Source of the DNA: Panicum virgatum
Lineage: Eukaryota; Streptophyta; Magnoliopsida; Poales; Poaceae
Reading direction: 5' to 3'
Length of the DNA: 64,000 nt
NCBI RefSeq assembly: GCF_016808335.1
Contig: NC_053149.1
Location: 22,004,451 to 22,068,450, forward strand
The notes under the pieces are model-generated. The model was not told the DNA's origin, did no database searches, and was given only the letters and a program-made list of their open reading frames with translations. Positions 34,537 through 45,443 of this stretch are shown here, one piece after another (the first letter of the stretch is position 1; every line of letters begins with the position of its first letter). Position numbers and translations under genes: made by a program.

Positions 34537-37500
34537 TGTAACACCCTAATTTAAATTTCAGCATTTATCAATAAAATTAATTGGCTTTATTTAATTTTCT
34601 AAGGATTTTCTGTGTTAGTCTGGCATTTAACCCAAATTTTTGTTCCTCAAGTAATTAAAATTTATCATAGGTTTAAATTTTGTTGTTGCATTCATGCTGG
34701 TGCATGGTTTTGTTTTGTTTGTTTGTAGAGGAGTTTGAATTCAAATTCATTTGAATTCAAATTGTTTTGAGTTGAGAGGAAAGGAAAAAGGAATAGAAAA
34801 GAGAAGGAAAAGGAGAAGAAAAGGAACCCATAACCCAATACCCGAAGCGGCCCATGGCCACTTTCTTTTTTTTCCCAGCCCAAACCAGTTTACTTCCACC
34901 CGCAGGCCCAGCCACTCCCCCTCATCGCGCGCCACCTGCCCAGTCCGCTCGCCCGAGCCCAAGCCAGCGCGCTCGCTCTCACCCGCCTGCCACCGGGCCC
35001 CGCTCGTCAGGCCTCCCTCTCATGCCGGCTCGCCCACGTTCCGCCTCCTTCCGCTGACGGCCTGACCCCACTGGTCAGATCTTTCCCCTTCCTCTCTCCG
35101 CGATCCTCGCCGAGTCCTCTGCGCTGCTCCGCGTCGCCGCTCCGCGACCCACTGCCCCGTGGACCACTCCAGCTTCACAGGGCCTACCGGCCAGCCTCAC
35201 CCGAACATCCCCTCTTCCAGAAGCTTCCTCCCCCGAGCCAGGAAATCCCACGGAGCAACGGCCCGGTCCGAGCTTTCCTCGCCGCGATCCTCGCTGGCTC
35301 CCAATCCGCGGCCTGCCTATCCAGGATCACTGCCGGCTATTAATTAACCCCCCCCCCCCGCGGATCCCTGCGTCCCCATCTCCACCCCGCAGCCACCACC
35401 ATCACCCCAGCGCCCCCCCTCGCCTCGCTCCGCTGTGCAGAGCACTCACGCCTCCACAAACCGCCACCTCGAAGGCCAACTCCGGCCCCTGCGCCGCACT
35501 GGAGCACCGCGTGGAGGAGGAGGTCGCCTGCAGCCGCTCTCTACGCCCTCTACCCCACGCTCCGCATGGGGATTGCTCACCGGAGCACCACCGAGCCGCC
35601 ACCACCGAGCCGCCACGCCGCCGACGTCCCTCCGCTGCAACCCGCACGCCTCGAGCCCTCGGTAAGAAACAGCTCCGCCACCCTGTCCTTTTGCGCTAAG
35701 TTCTAGGTCGGGTAGCGCACCATAGGATCCCTTGTACTGGTCACCGGCGAACCCTCGCCGCCCCTCATCGTGGTGAGCTCCTGCAAAACCCAAATCCCCT
35801 TCCCAGTGTGCCTAGTTGGTTTCGCCATGATGCGGGCTACCTCCCTGACCCAAGACCGCTCCGTTTTGAGCCCGGGAACACCGAAATGCCGAAGTCCGGC
35901 GAGTTCCCAGTGCCCCGCCGCCGCGGAGATTGATCTCCGGCGGTCAGCGCCGCCGCCCCCGCGCCCGATGGCCCTGGGCCCGTCAGATCTAAAATAAACG
36001 CAGGAGATTAGAACCCACATCGATCATGTCTGGACCGCTAGATCCGGATCCAGCGGCCTGAATCCACCCGTACCGGTTCGCCCTGGCGTTTTTGTTAAAG
36101 AGACCCTGGAGTTTTCTTTAATCAACCCGCGGTCCAGCCTTAGTCAAAAGTATTTACGGTTTGGTCCTGTTTTTAGCACATAACCCCCTGGCCTTTCTGG
36201 AAATAGAACCCGCCTTCCTTTGCTGCTAATTTTGCGAGTTAGACCCTGAAGCTTTAGTTTAATTACGTTTTAGTCCTCGGTTTTGCCCAGAAACCCCCCT
36301 GGAACTTAGTTTTTCTCGCAGATAAGCCCCTAGAACTTGTTTTTAGCCTAGAAAATGCGTTTTAGCTCCGTTTTAAGCGTTCTTTATATCCACGCGATCG
36401 TTGTAACGCGTAGAATAGTTTTAGACTAGTTTAGTGTGCTGTTTTTATGTATTGATGTACTGTTTCTTAGTTTTTGTTAGTATTTGCTTGTATGCTTATT
36501 ATCGTGCATTGTTTTGGCCATGTGTTCGTGAGTAGACGTTGATCCATCTGAGGAGCCCCAGTACCAGTACCCGGAGCAGCCGTCTTCCGAGCACTTTGAG
36601 TAGCAGCAGGAGCAGTACGAGGAAGGCAAGTGTAACATGAACAACCTATCATCTTTAAATACAATTTCATATTGCATTTTAATACTGTATGCCTATAAGG
36701 ATTTCCTAGCCACTTTATATCCTTTATACATACCTTTGGGTTGCATTTTGGTTAGTTGAGCTAGGTTGCTGCGCTATAACACATTCTGGTCCTTTTTAAT
36801 TAATTTGATTAATGGTTTACTTGAACTTAATTCTGAGAGTGGCCCTCTGTGTTGTGATGAGTGGCTCACGTCTCGTTAAAAGATGGTTTTTGAAGAAACA
36901 TGGTTTAGGGGGCCAGCACGGTGCTTAGTGCTTGGTTGGCCACTCTCCATAAGGACCGGTTCATAGAGCGACAAACTAGGACAACAGCGCTACCATAAGG
37001 CTAGAATGGGATAGACTTGGCTTACTAATTAGGTCTTTTTGGTTTGGAGTAACTTACCTGCGGGGCAAGAGTAGTAAGCTTCAATGGTCCCTGCTCCTCC
37101 GGCTTGGTCTGTGCTAGGATTGCGCTCCGGTGGTTGTACCCCTGGAGGTGGGCCCCATCGTCGCTGACCTAACTCTCGCGGTTACGCCTTACCAACGAGA
37201 TTCTTTGTAAAGGCCTCGTAGTGAGTCGCTAGTCATCTCACCTAAGGAAGTGTGATGAACCTCTAGCGTAGCTCACGACTTGTGGGTAAAGATGTGCAAC
37301 CTCTGCAGAGTGTAAAACTGGTATACTAGCCGTGCTCACGGTCATGAGCGGCCCAGATCCTCCTTTTGATTAGTGGGGTTATCTCCTTCCGACGAGGGAG
37401 GTGCCTCTCGGGATTACCTTGGTGGTTTTGGTATGGTTCTCAGTAGTTACATAATTAATTCTGACTAATTACTATGTAACTGGGTTAATGGTAATTCATC

Positions 37501-37984
37501 AACTTGTAGTAAATAGCTTTAATAAAATGTTGCCAAAACTTAAAAGCTAATGCAGTCGAGTCAGCCAACCTTAGAGCCTCATAGTTTGTATTATACTTGT
37601 TGAGTACGGTTGTGTACTCACTCTTGCCTCTTCTCTATTTTTTTTCCTCTTGGATACGCTACTGCTGCTCAGTTCCTGCCGACGCGAGGGAGTTCGCTCA
37701 GCGTTACCAGGACTATGAGGACTTCTAGGCGTTCGTCTCCCAGTCGACGTCCCTGTGGCGCCCTGCTCAGCTTCGGAGAGCTTTTATCGTATTTGTACTT
37801 CGCTTCCGCTGTATCAGACATTTTTGTCATTAATGTAATAAATAACATTCGTATTTCGATTTATTATGTCTTATTCGTGATATGTGCTGTGATATACTGT
37901 TCATTCTGTTGTATATACGTGTGACTTGATCCTGTCACGTATATGATTGCTCGGTTTATGTTCTTTTATAAACCGGGTGTTACA
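34537..37984 (+). repeat. Gypsy-1 3' LTR
   Basis: Matches the left LTR with scattered differences. Includes a block near 35960-36055 absent from the left copy and a longer C-run at 35350. Confidence 0.95.
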
Positions 37985-40050
37985 TTCTCATACTGTATTG
38001 GTGATGAAGTCAGGGATCTTCTGATCATCTTCCACTGGCTCGGTTGGTGAAGTATGAATTTCCCAATCCTTCCAAGCTGGCTTGGAAGAGGGGTGATAGT
38101 CTTGATCATCCCAACCGGGCTTTGCCCATAGCCCTTGTTTCTCACTATCCTCATGAATCAGGAATACCTCTCTCTTGTTTTGGAACTTAAATTTCATGGT
38201 ATGGTACGGGCTCTCTCTTGTTTCTCACTATCCCATGATACGGAGGCTGATTCTCCCTCTCCCTACATCAATTCTAGCATTTGTATCCTTGAGGAATGGT
38301 CGCCCAAGTATGAGCAGAATTCCAAGATCTCCTTCCATATCAAGGACTACGAAGTCCACCAATATGTAGGTATTCTTGACTTTTACCATTAATCTTTCCA
38401 CAACTCCTTCTGGATATCTTATCATGGAATCTGCCAGCTGAACACATATAGTGGTAGGGGAAATTGATGGATAGCCTAGCTTCTCGAAAGTCACCTTGGG
38501 CATGATATTGACACTGGCCCCAAGGTCACAAAGGGCGTGATCAAATTCATAATCAGAGATTGAGCAGCTGATCACTGGGTTTCCGGGATCTTCTCTTATT
38601 GTGGCTGCTAACTCGCCCCACGCACCTCTTCTTGGACATGTGAGCTTCTCTGCATAGCTAAGGGGTGTCCTGCTAAGGGGCTCTTTCCACATAGCATTGA
38701 TGACATTCACACTTTCTAGAGTAGACTCGGGTTGCCCCGGAATCTTCCCTAGTTCAGCAGCAGGTGTAGCAGCAGTTAGTTGAGCCAATTGAGTTTCTAG
38801 CGCCTTATTGAAACTCAGCTGGTTCTTCATAGCCGTGGAGAAACCGTCCATCTTGGCATGGATAGTCTCCATACATTTGTCCATAGCGGCCAACTTCTTC
38901 TGAAGGGACTCATTGATCTTCACTTGGCCGTAGACAAGATCTCTCAAGGTAGGCTGGTTAGGACCGAAAGAATTCGAATTCCCATTACCTCCTTGGTAAT
39001 ATAGGCATGGTTGATTCCACCCCTGACCTCCTTGTGGATGAAACCCATTGCTACCATTGAGGAATAGAGCTTCTTCTTGGGTTTCTGGCAATTGTCGCCT
39101 GAATGTCCAACATTCCCGCAGACCTCGCACATCATGCGAGTTTCCAAGGCTTGAAGTGCTTGCATCTGAGCCTTATCTTGGGAATAATCCTCAAACTTTT
39201 TGAGGAGATCAATCTTCATAGCGAGCATGTCGTCCTCCTTGACGGAGTGCATACCTCGCTGGCGTGGTTGGAGGCGATCATCGCTCCAACCTTGGTTGGA
39301 AACCATCTTCTCGATCAATGATATAGCTCTTTCAATCGTCAGCGAGAAGAAAGCTCCACCCGCAGCGGCATCCACATGATCACGGGATGACTGTGTCAAC
39401 CCGTTATAGAAGTTCTTTAGAATGAGCCAATTATCCATTCCATGGTGTGGACACATCATAATGTACTCCTGAAGCCTCTCCTAAGCTTCCAGAATTGACT
39501 CATTTGATGCTTGCTGGAAGTTCAAAATCCGTCCACGAAGAGCATTGGTTTTGCCCGTCGGGAAGAACTTCGAGAGGAATGCCTTGGCACATTTGTCCCA
39601 AGTATCCACAGTAGCCTTGTTAGCATAAAACCATTGCTTCGCTCTCCCCAAGAGAGAGAACGGAAACAGACGGAGCCGGATTGCCTCTTGTGATACACCC
39701 TTGAAAACAAAAGTACTGCAGAGCTCCAAGAACTATTGGAGATGAGTGCTGGCATCCTCATTGGCCTTGCCATAGAATGGGCTGGCCTGCACCATCGTAA
39801 TGAGACCCGTCTTGATCTCTAAATTTTCTCCTCCGGTGTTAACCTCGGGTCCGGTCGGGACCTGGTTAGCAGACGGAGCAGAGTAATCACGGAGTGTCTT
39901 CTGGGCCATAGCTCTAGGAGCTGACGACGATGCGATGACTGGATCAACTGCCGTGAGTGATTTCTGAGGTAATACGAGATGAGCTTGCGTCTTCCTCAAA
40001 AGTGACTCTGGATCAGAATGAAAGTTTTGCGGCAAGTCGAAACCGGTCAT
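37985..40050 (-). pseudogene. Athila-1 gag-protease, degenerate
   Basis: Minus strand from MTGFDLPQNFHSD at 40050. The gag region has retrotransposon-gag features (RAKQWFYANK near 39640), a CCHC knuckle CEVCGNVGHSGDNC (about 39090-39130) and a protease with CDLGASVNIMPK (near 38520) and LILGRPFL (near 38290), as in Athila-type elements. Breaks: TAG 39733-39735, TAG 39481-39483 (Trp expected), a one-base frameshift near 39086-39091, and TAG-TGA just before 38228. A further stretch with KREVFLIHEDSEKQG follows (38197-37988). The frame then continues at 26011-25857 beyond gypsy 1. No RT follows. Confidence 0.85.
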
Positions 40051-40170
40051 ACACTACCCTATTTTCATATCAACAAAGACAGGAAAATAAAGCCAAGTTA
40101 GCCTGTTTAGCAAGTGAATACCAATTTCGATTTTGTTCACAACTTTATCTATATATTTCACTCTGTGCCT

Positions 40171-40188
40171 TCCCCGGCAACGACGCCA
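40171..40188 (-). other. Athila-1 primer binding site (tRNA-Asp-like)
   Basis: Minus-strand TGGCGTCGTTGCCGGGGA, one base from the TGGCGCCGTTGCCGGGGA site used by Athila elements. It lies four bases inside the LTR edge at 40193. Confidence 0.85.
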
Positions 40189-40192
40189 AAAA

Positions 40193-41188
40193 TGCTTATT
40201 GGCGCCTACCAATGTCACCTAGCGATGATGCCCGCAGACGCCAATTTTGGGGTGGCAGTATTTCATGAACCATGAATAGATCCGCAAGCGCACGAAATAC
40301 CGCTGTAGCATTTTACTCGGGAGTATACCGGGGTGTCATTTATATTTCCGCAGGGAAGGCGATGAGTGAGAGAATATATACAATAGTTGGTGAGCTCTAT
40401 TTAGATTGGATATTCTCATGCATAAATAGGGGTAAGATAATAACATGGTAGGAGGTAGTGTGAAACACACAAACTACTCTCTTGGATAAAAGAATAAAGG
40501 TTGCTCTAGGCCGGGAGCAAGGTAAAAGTCAAAGCTCGAGTCAGCTATGCTAGGCTAGCTATATCTACACTTTCTTATTAGTTAGCTCGTCAGAGATTAA
40601 ACTACACAATAGGGAGATCGCTATCGAAGTATCGGGAGGACCCTGTACACCCCGGCAACATTATGTACCTCCTACCCCCCATACCGAACATGGAGGATTA
40701 CTAAAAGGCTCGGACAGGGCTGTCACCACCTGCCGGCTACCTCTACAAACCGTGTATAGTTGACATCCAGCAACTCTTAGCTAATCTAGACACCATGTCT
40801 ACACTAGTAAGGGATACTCTAGTGTCCCACGTGGAGCCCCCACCCTCCGGATGGACAGACATCACACTAGAACAATCATACGAATATTGGAGCAGTTGAT
40901 AGAGTTCTAAGAACAAAAGACTAACCATCTCCAGCACAGGGCGATCATGCAATGCAAGCATTGAATAATAACGCAACCATGACAAGAAGCATATACTCGA
41001 AACTCAGAATATACTTCAAGAAGATATTGGTAACCATAGTCTAATTCTATTACAAACGACCGAATATTACAAGAGAGAGCTAGAAATGAACTCATACCAG
41101 ACTCTCGAGCAACTCCGGCGACTCGATGACTCCTAGACTTCTCCTAAACTCCACTAAGGCTAAAGACTATTGTTGGCATTTCTTAGCA
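40193..41188 (-). repeat. Athila-1 5' LTR
   Basis: Bounded by TGCTTATTGGCGCC (40193) and probably TTCTTAGCA (41188) on the plus strand; the right edge is less sure. Contains the phrase CCGCAAGCGCACG (40283), also found in the other two Athila LTRs. Confidence 0.6.
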
Positions 41189-41213
41189 TCATCACTAGGA
41201 GTGGTTAATTCCT

Positions 41214-41230
41214 AGCAACGGCGCCTCGAA
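41214..41230 (-). other. Primer-site-like sequence next to the Athila-2 LTR
   Basis: Minus-strand AGGCGCCGTTGCTAGGAA resembles the tRNA-Asp site. It sits on the side of the LTR opposite the polypurine tract. Confidence 0.5.
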
Positions 41231-41232
41231 GA

Positions 41233-42697
41233 TGCCGTGTGGTATGTCTTAACGTTTATAGAAGGATCCACAAGCGCACGGATATACCATTGTAGCATTT
41301 CACCCAGAAGTATTCAGGGTATCATTATTTATATTTTCCCAAGGGATGGCTAGGTTGTGTAAAGTGTATTTACTTAGTTACATAACCATGACACGTATGC
41401 GCAAGATGAAGACCAAAGACTATACAGGGGTAAGTGATAAATGAATGATAATCAGGGGTAATGTGACACACACAGAATAGCCAACTCTCATGAATAAAGA
41501 ATAAACAAGCAATCCTAAGTTAGTGGGAGCATATGCAAAGATTCCTATTATACTAATCATGTTAGCAGATAAGTTACGTTAGCTGCATTGCTTAGAGCTG
41601 CAGGTGCCGGGAAATTAGGGACATCGGGGAGAATGACCCGCACTGGAGAACATCCAGTCTTGTTTCATCTTTGCATGAACTCCTACACTGTACCCGAACG
41701 TCGGGGAATATGCTAACCGAGAAGCAGCTTCCCGGCGGACCGACATGGCTATCACCACCTGCGGTCTACCCTAGTCACACCATGGAGCACCATCATATCA
41801 GAAGGATCCCGCATACCCGGGCACCATGCCCGCATATGAGGTCACTACCCTAGCACCCCCGGGTCCCCCACCCTTCGAACGGACAGGTAAGACGCTAAGG
41901 CAAGCCCGAAAGCACAACGAACCGATATCCTTGCCTAGATCATCTGGTCTAAGCATGCAACTACTATAACATGATAATGCACAACTCAAGGCTAAACAAG
42001 CTACGAACATAGCAAGATAACCAAGAACGAACTCTGAATGATTAATATAAAGAAAGTTGGAATACAAAGCCATACCAGAGGCCGAGGATTGCTCGCCGAC
42101 CCCGAGGACGACTGGATTCGCTAAGAGATGAAGTATTAGCCTAGCTCCACTACCCTAAGGAGTACAAGTCACAAGAGAGAATAGAGAGAGAAGTTTCCAA
42201 GTGGTGTGTGGGAGAGAGTGGTGGGAGGCCCCTTTTATAGCTTGAGAGGTCGGTTCCCGCCATCTCTATACATGGAAACATGTCAAACTGCCATTGGGAG
42301 GATAAGATCAAGCTTCCCGCCAAAAATCAGTGGGAAACCCTGACAAGTGGGGTTGGCCGACCCATTGTTGCCGCCTCTGGCCACCGTCCTTCGCTAGTAC
42401 ACTGCCTGGTGGGTCCTGATGTTAGATGGTCGGTGCCGGGGCTTGGTTGGTCGGTTTGGTCTGGTTTGTGGGCCTCCTTTGCTCATGTTACGCAGGATAC
42501 GATCATTTGTGTCTTCTGTCTGCGTATTCATTGTGTTTTCATCTTATTTTGGACTTGTGCTCCTGAAATCATAAATTCTAGAAAACAACTGTGGAGCTAG
42601 GTTAGTGATACAAATATGCAAGTAAGAGGTATAGTTTTCCTTCTTTATTGAGTAAAGTTGACGGTCATATTTCGCACTTAACGACCATCAACGACAC
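41233..42697 (-). repeat. Athila-2 LTR
   Basis: Plus strand TGCCGTGTGG (41233) to ATCAACGACA (42697), about 1465 bp. Shares CACAAGCGCACGGATA (41270) with the other Athila LTRs. It has internal sequence on both sides. Confidence 0.65.
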
Positions 42698-44199
42698 CCC
42701 CAAGCTAGCCTTTTGATCGTCCCTAAGCAAAACAAGGCACTCATTATTGATCAGGAGTTACTACAATGTTGAATTTCCAACTCATATTTAGGCACAACCA
42801 AATGCTTCTTACCTTGATTTTGAATAAGTTGGCCTTATGTTCGTACCTCTTACCTTATTCCTGTGGTGCTTATAGCTTCACCTCATCTTTGGTGGTTGAG
42901 AGTCAGAACGGTATCATAAAGTGCTTATATTTCTTTCTCTTTAGCTCAACCGTCAATCTGGAGGTTTTGTAAAGTTTTTCAAAAGAAATTTATAAAATTC
43001 CTCGGATGATCTCTCGGATCGCTCAATGTGTATAATTCCTTACCAAGGCTTTTTATTGTGCCTTTCTTCCTCAACCTATCTCTAATGGCTTATTTTTATG
43101 GAGCTGCAGGTATGGAGGATTTGAAGGCATACCTGCTTCTCATATTTTGCTAAGTCAAAGACCGGACCCAAAAGAGAAACAAGTCATAAACCTTGATCAA
43201 GATGTGCAAGTGTGTGGATATTTTGGTGGATGGTGTATGAACTCCTTTTGTATGCACCATCTCTCTCTTTTTCTTTCTTTTTGGATAAGGGGCTATCTTT
43301 TCTTTTCTCTCTTTTTTTTTGACATGCCTAAGCATGTGGCATATCTTCTTTGGGTATGCATCTTTTATTCTTTTTTTTTGACATGCCGAAGCATGTGGCA
43401 TACCTTCTCTGGGTAGACATCTTTTATTTTTCTTTTTTTTTCTTTTTGTATAGCCCCATATCCTTGGCATATTTTTGAGAGAGAGTGGTGTCACACATGA
43501 ACATGGAGTTTTATTTTGTAGATGGATATGTGCTTACTTCTAGTGTAGAAGCATAGCATGTGGTAGAAATGTGTACGTGATCTTGATCATGGGAGTATGA
43601 AATGAATCTCACTAAGGGTCACAATAATTTGACAAAACTCAATGAGATAGCAAGTTGCATATGTGGATGGTTTTGCAATAAAAATAACATATGGCTTTGG
43701 ATAGGAATTTCATATCATCGAGGAGCTTTATTATATTTTTGTGTTTTCAAAAATTAAATACTCCGGATGTCAAGTATCACATAAGAGAAGATCATAGCAA
43801 CTCTACTTAACCATATCATAGCTCACAACAACTTAGATTTGGATCATGCTTTCCGCTACCCACAAGTTTCAAGTTTAAGGTATGAATATTTTAAGCCACC
43901 AAACTCAAAACTAGGTAGAGCATAAAGTTGTAACTAAGCATATGAAGAAAATTAATAGAGCAACTATTCATCATCTCAACAAGGAAAACTTACACCATGC
44001 TTACTACACATATTAAAAGGGAATATTTTTGGTATTTTCTAAGTTTTGCAAATTTTTATTTATTTTTAGTTATGAAATTTTTTATGGATTTTCTGATTTT
44101 GCAAATTTTTATGGGTTTCATGCAAGGTTATGAAAGCAGTAAATAGAAATGATACAAGTTACCTCTTGTGGGGGTCCTCCCCCAAGCTCTTCTGGCTCA
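42698..44199 (-). other. Athila-2 3' non-coding tract
   Basis: AT-rich with T-runs and repeats of a (G/A)CATGCC(T/G)AAGCATGTGGCAT(A)C unit (43321 and 43381). Bounded by two G-rich minus-strand motifs of the form AAGCT.GGGGG/AGCTTGGGGG at 42698-42710 and 44176-44189. No gene. Confidence 0.65.
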
Positions 44200-45092
44200 C
44201 TACGACTGATCGTGGTTGAAACCCGTCCAGCGGCAGTATGCCCTCCACTCCTCCTGTCGCTGCAACTGCGACTGCTCCATGTCGTGGAGTCTCTCGCCAG
44301 TGAAACGCTGCCATGCTTGGGTACTGTCGATGTGTTGGTTCAGCGTCTCTTGTATGTTGTCGCCCTGCACCTGCAGCTCACCTAGCTGCTGGGTGATAGC
44401 ACTGAAACCTCGGGACGAAGACATCCGTCTAATGAGGTTCGGGGCTCCACTGGAGCTGGAACTAGTGGACTGCGGCCTGGTTCCTGCTGTATCCACTCCT
44501 CAGTGCTGGCATTGTGCCATGGCGACCCACCAGCCTCATGGTGATGTGAGTGATGAGGCTGCTGAGGCGGTGGTGTCAGCTCTGCCTCCCATCTGGTCCT
44601 GCTCCTTGTCATCCTACCAGGCAAACCAGAAGATCTACGCCTACGACCCCCTTCTCGTGGAATGAGAGGGATGGTTAGCGAATGACAATTATACAAATGG
44701 AACTCTGCATTGGGCAGCGGAATCTCATTTGTATAGCCTATGTAAAAGAAAATCAAAGAGTCATTCGGGCCTTTCTTAAGTGTGTGACCTTGGATCAAAT
44801 AGTCAAAGTAGTGCACTCAATAGGACCCGTCATCTTGAAATTCAAAAGCTATTGCCTAACTAAAGCTTGCGCGGGGGAGATTTTGATCTTGTTGACCATG
44901 GCATAGAGAATGAGCAACTCATCATTGCGCACGGGTCGGACATCATCTCTTGGGAAGAGAGTGATGGTCAACCACATGTGCATCAACTGAAGAGTTGGAT
45001 TATGAATATCGCTGCACCGAGGTGCAAACTTGCCATGGACAACTTGACCCGAAATCCGGCCCCAAAACTCATAATGATTAAAACCTTGGGGT
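44200..45092 (-). pseudogene. Athila-2 env-position protein (ATHILA ORF-1/plant transposon domain-like), broken
   Basis: Minus strand. The first part contains FWGRISGQVVHGKFAPRC and TITLFPRDDVRPVRNDELL, typical of the domain found downstream of pol in Athila-type elements. TAG at 44849-44851 replaces an expected Trp, followed by frame changes near 44820 and 44500. A basic linker (GRRRRSSGLPGRMTRSRTR) and a helical, Gln-rich C-terminal part ending at 44200 follow. The upstream part is separated by Athila-3 inserted at 45093. Function unknown; an envelope role is only suggested by position. Confidence 0.6.
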
Positions 45093-45443
45093 TGACGCTC
45101 CTTAGAGCGCCAATTTACGTACCGCAAGCGCACGGATCGTGTAGCTTTTCCCTTAGAGTATTCCCCCAAGGTTTATCAATCCACGGAACAAGTGTTCTAC
45201 TATGCTTAACTAAGCACTAATGATGCTGGTAAAAGATCTATATTGAGTGATTGAGTGTGGAATAGATCTAATCTAACTAATCTAATCTAATCTAGACTAG
45301 TGAGCAATGATAGGTGTGTGCACAAGATATGAAGAGCATTTGTCCATAGGGTCTAGGATCACTAGAGATGTAATCGCCGAGCAACGAAGAATGGATCTAA
45401 TCTACCAAAGGTGTGTTCCAAGATCAAAACCTTACCCTCCCGC
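45093..45443 (-). repeat. Athila-3 3' LTR, distal piece
   Basis: Begins TGACGCTCCTTAGAGCGCC on the plus strand and carries the CCGCAAGCGCACGGATC phrase. It ends at the CCCGC duplicate of gypsy 2 (45439-45443). Confidence 0.75.

Larger units (their letters stand above)
26012..37984 (+). mobile_element. Chromodomain Ty3/gypsy retrotransposon 1, full length
   Basis: LTRs 26012-29348 (3337 bp) and 34537-37984 (3448 bp) begin TGTAACACCC and end GGGTGTTACA, a 10-bp perfect inverted pair. The target duplicate TTCTC lies at 26007-26011 and 37985-37989. A tRNA-iMet primer site, gag-pol with protease, RT, RNase H, integrase and chromodomain-like tail, and a polypurine tract are in normal order. The lineage is a plant chromovirus, probably Tekay-like (inferred). 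Four stops and a changed protease residue make it inactive. Confidence 0.95.
24960..41188 (-). mobile_element. Athila-type Ty3/gypsy element 1 (gag-protease only), interrupted and 3'-truncated
   Basis: On the minus strand: 5' LTR 41188-40193, a primer site like tRNA-Asp, gag-protease, then a 3' non-coding tract ending near 24960. Gypsy 1 (26012-37984) splits the end of the coding region. Rejoined across the TTCTC duplicate, the coding frame passes directly from the protease region to a short tail and stop at 25857. No RT, RNase H or integrase is present, so the element was non-autonomous before the insertion. The 3' LTR is missing. Confidence 0.75.
41189..45092 (-). mobile_element. Athila-type element 2, 3' part
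   Basis: On the minus strand: an env-position gene (cut at 45092 by Athila-3), a 1.5-kb non-coding tract, a polypurine tract (42698-42710), an LTR 42697-41233 and, beyond it, a primer-like site. The gag-pol part should lie beyond Athila-3, outside the window. Confidence 0.65.

Noticed and set aside
43260..43440. T-rich runs as poly(A) tails of retrogenes
   Set aside because: They are internal repeats of the Athila 3' tract, also seen near 25000, with no adjacent gene or target duplicates.
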